From NCBI GenBank assembly GCA_017412265.1, contig JAFPYK010000067.1, positions 1 through 12,550 on the forward strand: a DNA stretch of 12,550 nt. The letters run 5' to 3'. Under the pieces are notes generated by a model. That model was not told the DNA's origin. It did no database searches and saw only the letters and a program-made list of their open reading frames with translations. This DNA is from Lachnospiraceae bacterium. GTDB lineage: Bacteria > Bacillota > Clostridia > Lachnospirales > Lachnospiraceae. Of this stretch, positions 1 to 6,507 are shown piece by piece. Position 1 is the stretch's first letter; each line of letters opens with the position of its first letter. The translations under genes were made by a program, and so were the position numbers.

Positions 1-75
1 ATCCACCTGTTGAGCCTCGGTCATAAATCAATGTGTCCAGGAAACTGGGTACATATCAATGCGTCAGCCAGATAA
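1..75. other. Window-edge fragment, unidentified; possible insertion-sequence end
   Basis: No gene can be assigned here. On the plus strand the first frame is open from base 1 to a TAA at 73-75 and could be the last 24 codons of a gene. On the minus strand an ATG at 24-22 opens eight codons that run off the window. The stretch at 32-53 (core CCAGGAAACTGGG) resembles, from memory only, the terminal repeats of some insertion sequences. Only one end is visible, so no inverted partner or target duplication can be checked. The identity is a guess. Confidence 0.15.
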
Positions 76-95
76 ATTATCATTTTCCGGCAAAT

Positions 96-136
96 AAGGC
101 CTTGAAGTCTGAGACTGCTCAGCTTCAAGGCCTTTT
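96..136. terminator. Strong hairpin terminator between converging units
   Basis: The 12-base arms AAGGCCTTGAAG (96-107) and CTTCAAGGCCTT (123-134) are perfectly complementary. After a one-base bulge the stem continues as CTGAG/CTCAG (109-113 with 118-122) around a four-base loop. On the plus strand TTTT follows the stem (133-136). On the minus strand the tract is poorer (CTTATTTG). It lies 30 bases beyond the minus-strand membrane-protein gene, so it can end that gene and also any plus-strand gene arriving from the left. Confidence 0.8.
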
Positions 137-164
137 GTTATGGTTTCGTGTGTTGGATTTATGG

Positions 165-800
165 TTAAGGTCTGTTCCTCAGGGGTTTGATCGCGGTCCG
201 CAGGAGCAGCAGGAGACCGCCGAGTCCCCAGGTTACGAGTGCGACCACGAGGAAGACCAGGGGTGTCCATCCGAGGCCCCAGCGGGCAAATCCGTACCAG
301 TCGTTGGTGGCCGGAGGGGTCCCGACACCGTTGATGAGGATGTTCAGCACGTAGCCGATACCGTAAACCGCCATGGGAATGACCGCGGTCAGGCTCTCCC
401 GGAAGGAGATTCTGTACGACAGGCGTAGAACGATGAAATCAAGGGCTGCAAGCACAGGGACGATCAAATGAAGGATCAGATTAACGCCTGCAAACATCGC
501 CCGGAGCCCGTAGATTTGTCCCAGGAAGAGGACCACCGTGGTCAGGGTCAGCATGACCGAAGCGGCCGACATGTATTTCATCAGTGTGAGCTTTCGCCCG
601 GCCTCCGCGCCCCTGCACGCGCAGGGCAGATCGATCAGGGCGGTGACTCCCGCAAAGAGATTCGACAGGATGGTGAAGTACTTCAGGCTCGAGAATCCGC
701 GTGAGACCAGGAGCCCGTCCTGGCCGAGGAACATCCGGCCCCAGGCGTAGAAGACAAGCACGGCCAGAATAAGGTCGCTTGCGATGCGCAGTTTTTTCAT
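165..800 (-). CDS. Pr6Pr-type six-helix membrane protein
   Basis: This is a hydrophobic 211-residue protein with about six membrane segments, near residues 8-26, 40-58, 76-97, 101-125, 137-157 and 178-200. The pattern YFTILSN (41-47), an HxxxPxxxxxD element (His111, Pro115, Asp121) and NDWYGFARWG (166-175) match the predicted six-transmembrane Pr6Pr family, whose function is unknown. The ATG at 800 is chosen because the longer GTG-started frame (866) would begin inside the hydA terminator. The Shine-Dalgarno is weak (GGGGG about five bases upstream). No promoter is evident between the hydA terminator and the start, so expression may rely on readthrough or on a promoter I cannot see. A functional link to the hydrogenase is not supported beyond adjacency. 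Confidence 0.8.
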   Translation of the reverse strand: MKKLRIASDLILAVLVFYAWGRMFLGQDGLLVSRGFSSLKYFTILSNLFAGVTALIDLPCACRGAEAGRKLTLMKYMSAASVMLTLTTVVLFLGQIYGLRAMFAGVNLILHLIVPVLAALDFIVLRLSYRISFRESLTAVIPMAVYGIGYVLNILINGVGTPPATNDWYGFARWGLGWTPLVFLVVALVTWGLGGLLLLLRTAIKPLRNRP

Positions 801-815
801 GGTTGCCCCCGTAGG

Positions 816-832
816 TGCAGCGGTATGCTGCA
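816..832 (-). other. Small hairpin in the leader of the Pr6Pr gene
   Basis: TGCAGC (816-821) and GCTGCA (827-832) are perfectly complementary around a five-base loop, 16 bases upstream of the Pr6Pr start codon. There is no T tract, so it is not a terminator. It might affect mRNA stability or translation, or be chance. Confidence 0.3.
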
Positions 833-840
833 GAGTGAAG

Positions 841-873
841 GAAAAACAGGGAGCGCCTCGCGGCACTCCCTGT
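841..873 (-). terminator. Intrinsic terminator of the hydrogenase operon
   Basis: Read on the minus strand, ACAGGGAG pairs with CTCCCTGT, then a T-G wobble, then GCC/GGC closed by a GCGA loop, which is a GNRA tetraloop. The stem is followed at once by TTTTT. It begins 20 bases after the hydA stop codon. This is a textbook Rho-independent terminator and marks the end of the ten-gene operon. Confidence 0.92.
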
Positions 874-892
874 CGGTTGTTATGGTCTCAGA

Positions 893-2647
893 TTACTCGT
901 ATTTCTTGCGCTCCACATAGTGGGTGTGCAGAAGTTCATGAGCTCTGTGTCCGCCGGGCTCGCCGAGATAAGAGCCTTCGCCATAGAGAGCCATGACGGA
1001 AGCGTTCTCGTGAGACTTACGGATTGCCTTGCCGGCATCGATCTGATAGAGGGCTTTCGCTCTCTCAGCCTTGACGTTGTGGTAAGCACGATCCTTCGAA
1101 GAAACGATCGGGGTACCGCCGCCGGTCACGCAGCCGCCGGGGCAGCCCATGACTTCGATGAAGTGATAGGTCTTCTCGCCGCTCTTGACTGCGTTCAGAA
1201 GCTTCTCGGCATTGCCTGTGCCGTTGGCAACCGCCACCTTGACGATGGTGCCGCCCACGTTCACCTCAGCCTCCTTGACGCCCTCGATGCCGCGAACCGC
1301 GGTGAAGTCGACGTTGTCAAGGGTCTGTCCGGTGACAAGCTCGTATACGGAACGAAGAGCCGCTTCCATAACGCCGCCGGTTGCGCCGAAGATATCGGCC
1401 GCGCCGGAGGAGGCGCCGAAGAAGGAATCGAAATCTTCATCCGGAAGACGGACGAAGTCGATACCGGCCTGCTTGATCATACGGCCAAGCTCACGGACGG
1501 TAAGAACCGCATCGACATCCGCAAGACCTTCTGCATTCTTCATCTCAGGACGCTTCGCCTCGAATTTCTTCGCGGTACAAGGCATGATGGAGACGGTGTA
1601 GATGTCCTTCGGGTCGATTCCGGCCTTCTCCGCATAGTAGCTCTTGATCATTGCGCCGAGCATCTGATGAGGAGACTTACAGGTCGAAAGGTTCGGGATG
1701 AACTCCGGGAAGAAGGACTCGCAGTACTTGATCCAGCCGGGCGAGCAGGAGGTGATCATCGGAAGAACCGCGTTCGGGTCGTTCAGACGACGGATGAACT
1801 CGTTGCCTTCCTCGATGATGGTCAGGTCTGCGCCGTAGTTGGTGTCAAATACCTTGTCGAAGCCCAGTCTCTTCAGAGCTGCGGCAAGCTTGCCGGTGCA
1901 AGGGGTGCCCATCGGAAGTCCGAACTCTTCGCCGATGGTTGCGCGGACTGCCGGAGCGGGCTGTACAACCACGTGCTTGTTGGGATCGCCGATCGCTTCC
2001 CAGACTTCCTGGATGCTCTCCTTCTCATGCAGAGCGCCGGTCGGACATGCCAGGATACACTGACCGCAGTTGACGCAAGGGCTGTCGGCAAGGCTTCTGC
2101 CGAAGATGGAGCCGATCGTGGTGTTGAAGCCACGCTTGCTCGGTCCGATTGCGCCGATGTGCTGGATCTTGTTGCAGGCTGCCACGCAGCGGCGGCACTT
2201 GATGCACTTGGAGTTGTCGCGGACGATGGAAGGAGAGACCTCGTCGATCGTGGTCGGGGTCTTCACACCGTCGAACGGATAGCCGTCTACGCCATACTCG
2301 CGGCACAGAGCCTGGAATTCGCAGTTCTCACTGCGGATGCAGGAAGTACACTCGCGGTTGTGGTTGGCGAGGAGCAGCTCTAAGTTAACCTTTCTCTGCT
2401 CGCGCAGCTCGGGGGTGTTGGTCTTGACGACCATCCCGTCGGTTGCGGGAAGTACGCAGGCAGCGCCGAAACCTCTGGTGCCGGAAGCCTCTACAAGGCA
2501 AAGGCGGCAGGCGCCGATCTGCTGAACTTCAGGCAGATAGCAAAGTGTGGGTATATTGACGTTGGCAGCTCTCGCGGCTTCGAGAACGGTCGAGCCGGCG
2601 GGGACGCTTACCTGAATGCCGTCGATGGTAAGATTAATCATATCCAT
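893..2647 (-). CDS. hydA: [FeFe]-hydrogenase catalytic subunit HydA
   Basis: This 584-residue protein reduces protons to H2 at an H-cluster and is probably the catalytic subunit of a cytoplasmic bifurcating HydABC complex. Domains in order are: plant-type [2Fe-2S] (Cys36, 47, 50, 64); His-Cys3 [4Fe-4S] (His96, Cys100, 103, 109); two [4Fe-4S] sites (Cys148-158 and Cys191-201); the H-domain; and a C-terminal small-subunit-like tail (about 520-584). H-cluster motifs are L1 TSCSPGW (299-305), L2 MPCTAKKFE (355-363) and L3 VMGCPGGCVTGGG (499-511, with Cys502 and Cys506). L1 departs from the usual TSCCPxW, and L3 has Gly before the Cys and Thr in place of the usual Gln before Pro512. The start at 2647 has GGGGG nine bases upstream and lies 17 bases after hydB. 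It is the last gene of the operon, followed by the terminator. Confidence 0.97.
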   Translation of the reverse strand: MDMINLTIDGIQVSVPAGSTVLEAARAANVNIPTLCYLPEVQQIGACRLCLVEASGTRGFGAACVLPATDGMVVKTNTPELREQRKVNLELLLANHNRECTSCIRSENCEFQALCREYGVDGYPFDGVKTPTTIDEVSPSIVRDNSKCIKCRRCVAACNKIQHIGAIGPSKRGFNTTIGSIFGRSLADSPCVNCGQCILACPTGALHEKESIQEVWEAIGDPNKHVVVQPAPAVRATIGEEFGLPMGTPCTGKLAAALKRLGFDKVFDTNYGADLTIIEEGNEFIRRLNDPNAVLPMITSCSPGWIKYCESFFPEFIPNLSTCKSPHQMLGAMIKSYYAEKAGIDPKDIYTVSIMPCTAKKFEAKRPEMKNAEGLADVDAVLTVRELGRMIKQAGIDFVRLPDEDFDSFFGASSGAADIFGATGGVMEAALRSVYELVTGQTLDNVDFTAVRGIEGVKEAEVNVGGTIVKVAVANGTGNAEKLLNAVKSGEKTYHFIEVMGCPGGCVTGGGTPIVSSKDRAYHNVKAERAKALYQIDAGKAIRKSHENASVMALYGEGSYLGEPGGHRAHELLHTHYVERKKYE

Positions 2648-2664
2648 ATTTTGGTTCCCCCTGA

Positions 2665-4464
2665 TTAGTTTTTCGAGATAGCGCCGAACTTACAAGTATC
2701 GAGACAGGTTCCGCACTTGATGCACTTGGTCTGGTCGATCACGAAAGGAGACTTGATCTGGCCGCTGATCGCGCCGACAGGGCACTTTCTGGAGCAGGCC
2801 GAGCAGCCCTTACACTTCTCAGGATCGATGACGAAGCGGGCAAGCTTCTGACATACATGAGCAGGACATCTCTTCTCGCGGATGTGAGCTTCATACTCGT
2901 CACGGAAGTAGCGGATGGTGGAGAGTACCGGGTTCGGAGCGGTCTGGCCAAGTCCGCACAGAGCGGTGGTCTTGATGGTCTTCGCAAGGGACTCCAGACG
3001 CTCGATGTCGCCTTCCTCGCCCTTACCGTCGGTGATGCGCTCCAGGATCTCCAGCATTCTTCTGGTGCCTTCACGGCAAGGTGTACATTTGCCGCAGGAC
3101 TCGTCGACCGTGAAGGTCAGGAAGAACTTGGCAATGTCTACCATACAGTTGTCTTCGTCCATGACGATCAGTCCGCCGGAACCCATCATGGAGCCGATGG
3201 CCGTCAGGGAATCGTAGTCGACAGGGGTGTCGATCAGGGAAGCAGGGATGCAGCCGCCGGAAGGTCCGCCGGTCTGAGCAGCCTTGAACTTCTTGCCGTT
3301 CGGGATGCCGCCGCCGATATCGTAAATGATCGTGGACAGAGGGGTACCCATCGGAACCTCGACAAGGCCGGTGTGGTTGATCTTGCCGCCGAGTGCGAAT
3401 ACCTTGGTTCCCTTGGACTTCTCGCAGCCGATGGAGCTGAACCACTCGGCACCCTTCAGGATGATCTGAGGGATGTTCGCGTAGGTCTCAACGTTGTTGA
3501 TGATGGTCGGCTGGCCGAACAGACCCTTGACCGCCGGGAACGGAGGACGAGGACGAGGCTCGCCGCGGTTGCCCTCGATGGAGGTCAGAAGAGCGGTCTC
3601 TTCGCCGCAGACGAATGCGCCGGCGCCGAGACGTACGGTGATGTCGAAGTTGAAGCCGGTACCGAAGATGTTCTTGCCGAGCAGGCCGTATTCACGAGCC
3701 TGGCCGATGGCGATGTTCAGACGCTTGACAGCGATCGGATACTCTGCACGGACGTAGATGTAGCCTTCATCCGCACCGATCGCGTAAGCCGCGATGGCCA
3801 TAGCCTCGATGACTGCGTGAGGATCGCCTTCCAGAACGGAACGGTCCATGAATGCACCCGGATCGCCTTCGTCGGCGTTACAGACGACATATTTCTTGGT
3901 TCCCGGTTCGCCGCCGGAAGCAAACATCCATTTGCGGCCGGTGGGGAAGCCTGCGCCGCATCTGCCGCGAAGTCCGCTGGCGAGAACGAGATCGATGACT
4001 TCCTTCGGGGTCATCTCGGTGAGGACCTTGCCCAGAGCGGCATAGCCGTCCATGGCGATGTACTCATCGATCACTTCAGGGTTGATGACGCCGCAGTTGC
4101 GGAGAGCGAGACGAAGCTGCTTCTTGTAGAAGCCGGTGTCGCTTAAGGAGACCGGTCCGTCGACCTTCTCTTCGTTGCCGGTGTCATTGTAAACAAGTCT
4201 CTCGACCGGACGGCCCTTGAGCAGATGCTCTTCCACGATTTCGGGGACATCTTCCTCGGTGACGCGGGAATAGAAGGTTCCGTCGGGATAAACGATCATG
4301 ATGGGGCCCAGGGCACAGAGGCCGAAGCATCCGGTCTGAACGACCTTGACTTCTTCGGAAAGACCTCTTGCTTCAATCTCCTTCTCCATCGCAGCGCGGA
4401 TGGCAGGAGAGTTGGAAGAGGTACAGCCGGTACCGCCGCAAACCAGTACGTGTGTACGAATCAT
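2665..4464 (-). CDS. hydB: Bifurcating hydrogenase flavoprotein subunit HydB (NuoF-like)
   Basis: This 599-residue NADH-binding flavin subunit passes electrons between NAD(H), ferredoxin and HydA. An N-terminal thioredoxin-fold [2Fe-2S] domain (Cys9, 14, 46, 50) is followed by the NuoF core: the nucleotide/FMN motif GRCGAGFPTGRKW (167-179), GEETALLTSIEGNRGEPRPR (287-306), an SLBB region, and a [4Fe-4S] site (Cys457, 460, 463, 503). The C-terminus is a two-cluster ferredoxin (Cys551-561 and Cys581-591). This N- and C-terminal extension pattern is typical of HydB of electron-bifurcating hydrogenases rather than complex I NuoF. A CPAHVC pair (Cys533, Cys538) before the ferredoxin could bind metal. 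The start at 4464 lies 22 bases after the upstream stop. GGAAAGG is rather distant, about 15 bases away. Confidence 0.96.
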   Translation of the reverse strand: MIRTHVLVCGGTGCTSSNSPAIRAAMEKEIEARGLSEEVKVVQTGCFGLCALGPIMIVYPDGTFYSRVTEEDVPEIVEEHLLKGRPVERLVYNDTGNEEKVDGPVSLSDTGFYKKQLRLALRNCGVINPEVIDEYIAMDGYAALGKVLTEMTPKEVIDLVLASGLRGRCGAGFPTGRKWMFASGGEPGTKKYVVCNADEGDPGAFMDRSVLEGDPHAVIEAMAIAAYAIGADEGYIYVRAEYPIAVKRLNIAIGQAREYGLLGKNIFGTGFNFDITVRLGAGAFVCGEETALLTSIEGNRGEPRPRPPFPAVKGLFGQPTIINNVETYANIPQIILKGAEWFSSIGCEKSKGTKVFALGGKINHTGLVEVPMGTPLSTIIYDIGGGIPNGKKFKAAQTGGPSGGCIPASLIDTPVDYDSLTAIGSMMGSGGLIVMDEDNCMVDIAKFFLTFTVDESCGKCTPCREGTRRMLEILERITDGKGEEGDIERLESLAKTIKTTALCGLGQTAPNPVLSTIRYFRDEYEAHIREKRCPAHVCQKLARFVIDPEKCKGCSACSRKCPVGAISGQIKSPFVIDQTKCIKCGTCLDTCKFGAISKN

Positions 4465-4486
4465 AAGTTTTTACCAAACCCTTTCC

Positions 4487-4852
4487 TTAGTTATTGCCGA
4501 TGGTATATTCAGAAACAGGCTTTCCGCCCTTCAGATGTTCCTCAACCACGCGTTTTGCCTTCTCGGCGGTCATCTTGACATAGGTCACTTTCTCCTTGCC
4601 CGCTTCAAAGACCTCCACGACCGGCTCGTACTGGCAGATGCCGATGCATCCGGTCTGGGTGACAGTGACGTGGTCGGTAAGGTTCTCCTTCGCGACTTCC
4701 TCCACGAAGGCGTTGAGAACAGGTCTTGCGCCGGCCGCGATACCGCAGGTAGCCATACCGACGACGACACGGGTCTCACCGCTTCCTTCCCTGAGAACCA
4801 CGCGAGACTTCATCCGGTCTCTGATCGCGGCAAGTTCTTCCAAAGATTTCAT
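4487..4852 (-). CDS. Small thioredoxin-like [2Fe-2S] ferredoxin (HndB/HydD-like)
   Basis: This 121-residue protein of the NuoE-type thioredoxin-fold ferredoxin family resembles HndB of Desulfovibrio NADP-reducing hydrogenase and the extra HydD-type subunit of some HydABCD enzymes. Only three candidate ligands are present: Cys36 in ATCGIAAGA, and Cys69 and Cys73 in TGCIGIC. The usual second N-terminal Cys is absent, so a normal four-Cys cluster cannot form. It closely resembles the N-terminal domain of the adjacent hydB product, for example in QTGCxGxC and VEEHL. The start at 4852 has a clear GGAAGGAA seven bases upstream and lies 21 bases after the preceding gene. A structural or assembly role in the hydrogenase complex is inferred. 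Confidence 0.85.
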   Translation of the reverse strand: MKSLEELAAIRDRMKSRVVLREGSGETRVVVGMATCGIAAGARPVLNAFVEEVAKENLTDHVTVTQTGCIGICQYEPVVEVFEAGKEKVTYVKMTAEKAKRVVEEHLKGGKPVSEYTIGNN

Positions 4853-4873
4853 AGCGTTGTTCCTTCCTTTGCT

Positions 4874-5437
4874 TTATTGCTGAACGTTGATTGCTGCCAA
4901 CTGTTCGTTAATATACTCACCCGCCCAGGAAAGAATCTCGGGCGAGGAAAGCGCTACATCGTCTCCGAGCATCTCGCGCATGTCTGCGGTCGAGAGTGCA
5001 GCGGAGCCGTTCTCATTCTCCCAGGAGAAATCGTAGTCGATGGTATCGGCGCCCTGGATCAGGGAGACGATGGTGGACGTGATGTCGCCCATGGGAGTGA
5101 AATCGATATTATCGGTCCGGAACAGGGCGAAGACCCTGGTTCCGGGGTTGTCGGGATAATCCTCCCGGCTGCGGCTTTCCACACTGATGTGGCCGCCGGA
5201 CTGCTCCGCGGCGAGCTTCAGAAACGGAATGCCCAGGCCCACCTTGCGGGTGGTCCTTGTCGTAAAGAAGGGATCGATCAGCTTCTCGACCTGCTCCGGC
5301 TTCATGCCGCATCCGTCATCGGTGATCTCGAAGGAGAGCTCATTGGCCTTCTCGAAGATGTGAATCCCGATGTGCTTCGCGCCGGCCTTCACCGAATTCT
5401 GTGCGATATCCAGTATATTCAGAGAAAGCTCTTTCAT
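4874..5437 (-). CDS. Stand-alone GHKL (histidine-kinase-type) ATPase
   Basis: This 187-residue soluble protein consists of an HATPase_c fold plus a C-terminal tail. The N box is in NILDIAQNSVKAGA (7-20, Asn14), the G1 box is DDGCGM (40-45), the F-box-like stretch is DPFFTT (55-60), and the G2 box is VGLGIPFLK (66-74). No sensor, dimerisation or phospho-acceptor His domain precedes it; the catalytic fold starts at residue 1. The tail (about 110-187) contains MGDITSTIVSLIQG (116-129) and is unfamiliar. Its place inside a hydrogenase operon suggests a signalling role with HydS, DRTGG and PHP partners. Whether it phosphorylates anything is unknown. RBS AAAGGG is seven bases upstream of 5437, and the gap from the PHP stop is 18 bases. 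Confidence 0.88.
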   Translation of the reverse strand: MKELSLNILDIAQNSVKAGAKHIGIHIFEKANELSFEITDDGCGMKPEQVEKLIDPFFTTRTTRKVGLGIPFLKLAAEQSGGHISVESRSREDYPDNPGTRVFALFRTDNIDFTPMGDITSTIVSLIQGADTIDYDFSWENENGSAALSTADMREMLGDDVALSSPEILSWAGEYINEQLAAINVQQ

Positions 5438-5455
5438 AAATATCCCTTTCTTTCG

Positions 5456-6181
5456 TCATTGAAATGACTTCAAAACAGCCCTGCGTTTTTCGTCGTCGGT
5501 TCCTGCCTCCGGACAGTCCAGAAGCATCGCGTCGTCCCCTTCCTTGATGTCCCACAGGTAGTGGGCGTCGGAGCAGAAGAGGAACTTCGCGTCTCCCAGA
5601 TGATAGGCTTCCCGGTACTTGTGAATGTTGTTCGGGTCGTGAAACTCGTAACAGGTGTAGACCGGTTCGTCGGGCATAAAACCCAGCGTGGCGATGATGC
5701 CGTTCGCTTCCTTGTCAATATGTGCAGGATAAGAGACGCCCCCGAATTCTCTTGTTTTCTCGGTTGCGGTCACCAGGTCCATCATCGTGGCGTTGATGAG
5801 GAGGTCCTCCTCCTCGCCGATGATGTGGTCCTCGGCGTCCATAATTCTCTGTTCCCCGAAAATATCCTTGCGGTTCTTGATGCGAATCCGCTGGGTGTCC
5901 ACAAATGCGTCGAAGCGCATCGCGGATTCCAGATCCGGAAACAACGCTATCACATGGATATCTTCTGCCGTCGTGATCTCCATGCCGGCAATCGGCAGGA
6001 TCCCGCAGGCTTCGCAGGCTTCAAAAAATGCGGGGCAGTTCTTGGATGTATTGTGGTCGGTGAGCGCGACAATCTTAAGGCCCTTCAGCATCGCCATGCC
6101 GGCGATGTTGGCCGGGGTCATATCGTTGTCGCCGCAGGGGGAGAGGCAGGAATGAATGTGCAGGTCACCGGCGAGTTTCAT
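5456..6181 (-). CDS. PHP-domain metal-dependent phosphoesterase
   Basis: This 241-residue protein has the PHP (polymerase and histidinol phosphatase) fold. Metal-site residues visible in order are DLHIHS (His8, His10), CGD (Asp18), TDHN (Asp42, His43), GMEIT (Glu68), His76, YPAHID (His154) and SDAH (Asp205, His207). The full set suggests an active trinuclear-metal hydrolase of phosphate esters. The substrate cannot be read from sequence; it could be a nucleotide or small phosphometabolite rather than DNA. The ATG overlaps the stop of the preceding DRTGG gene by four bases (ATGA at 6178-6181), so translation is probably coupled. A biosynthetic histidinol phosphatase role is unlikely, since no his genes are nearby and the neighbours are signalling proteins. 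Confidence 0.9.
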   Translation of the reverse strand: MKLAGDLHIHSCLSPCGDNDMTPANIAGMAMLKGLKIVALTDHNTSKNCPAFFEACEACGILPIAGMEITTAEDIHVIALFPDLESAMRFDAFVDTQRIRIKNRKDIFGEQRIMDAEDHIIGEEEDLLINATMMDLVTATEKTREFGGVSYPAHIDKEANGIIATLGFMPDEPVYTCYEFHDPNNIHKYREAYHLGDAKFLFCSDAHYLWDIKEGDDAMLLDCPEAGTDDEKRRAVLKSFQ

Positions 6182-6507
6182 CGGGTCAGTTCCCCGGCCA
6201 GCGCGCAGAGCTCGTAAGTGCTCTTGTCACTGGTAAACACATTGATGCCCTTCTCCCTGGCTGACTCGGCATCCTTCTCGGAAAGCGTGACGCCTTCGGC
6301 GAGGATGACCGCAGACAGGTCCACCAGAGTCGCCACCGCAAGAACGTTGACGTTGCTCATGATGGTAAACCAGGCCTGATCGGGCTGCGCCCGGCCCATG
6401 ACCCAGCTTAAGAGGTCTCCCGCATAGAATCCCTCGACTTCCCGGTCAGGATCCGGGAGAGACTGAGGAATCAGCTGCATCTTCTCTGCAAGCTCACTGA
6501 TCTTCAT
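6178..6507 (-). CDS. DRTGG-domain protein, second copy
   Basis: This is a 109-residue single-domain protein. The DRTGG region spans about residues 20-105: VEGFYAGDLLSWV, then a hydrophobic strand pattern, then VILAEGVTLSEKDAESAREK and a terminal TYELCALAGEL. DRTGG modules occur with CBS domains in some pyrophosphatases and in phosphotransacetylases, where nucleotide binding is suspected. I choose the ATG at 6507 (MKISE) over the longer frame from 6543. It has AAAGGA eight bases upstream, and its N-terminus matches the MKISE start of the paralogue at 8586. The gene overlaps the 3' end of the HydS-like gene by 14 bases. It probably supplies a ligand-sensing or docking role in the module; this is inference. 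Confidence 0.85.
   Translation of the reverse strand: MKISELAEKMQLIPQSLPDPDREVEGFYAGDLLSWVMGRAQPDQAWFTIMSNVNVLAVATLVDLSAVILAEGVTLSEKDAESAREKGINVFTSDKSTYELCALAGELTR

Noticed and set aside
165..866. Longer Pr6Pr protein starting at a GTG at 866
   Set aside because: That start falls inside the hydA terminator stem. The ATG at 800 begins directly before the first membrane helix.
920..2383. Long plus-strand open frame of 487 codons opposite hydA
   Set aside because: It is a frame shadow produced by GC-rich third positions of hydA. Its translation has no family motif and no RBS, whereas the opposite strand has complete Fe-S and H-cluster motifs.
2857..4146. Long plus-strand open frame of 429 codons opposite hydB
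   Set aside because: Shadow of hydB with no recognisable domain and no start signals.
5456..6181. PHP gene as histidinol phosphatase or a DNA polymerase fragment
   Set aside because: There are no histidine biosynthesis or polymerase sequences nearby. It is a complete small PHP protein coupled to a DRTGG gene.
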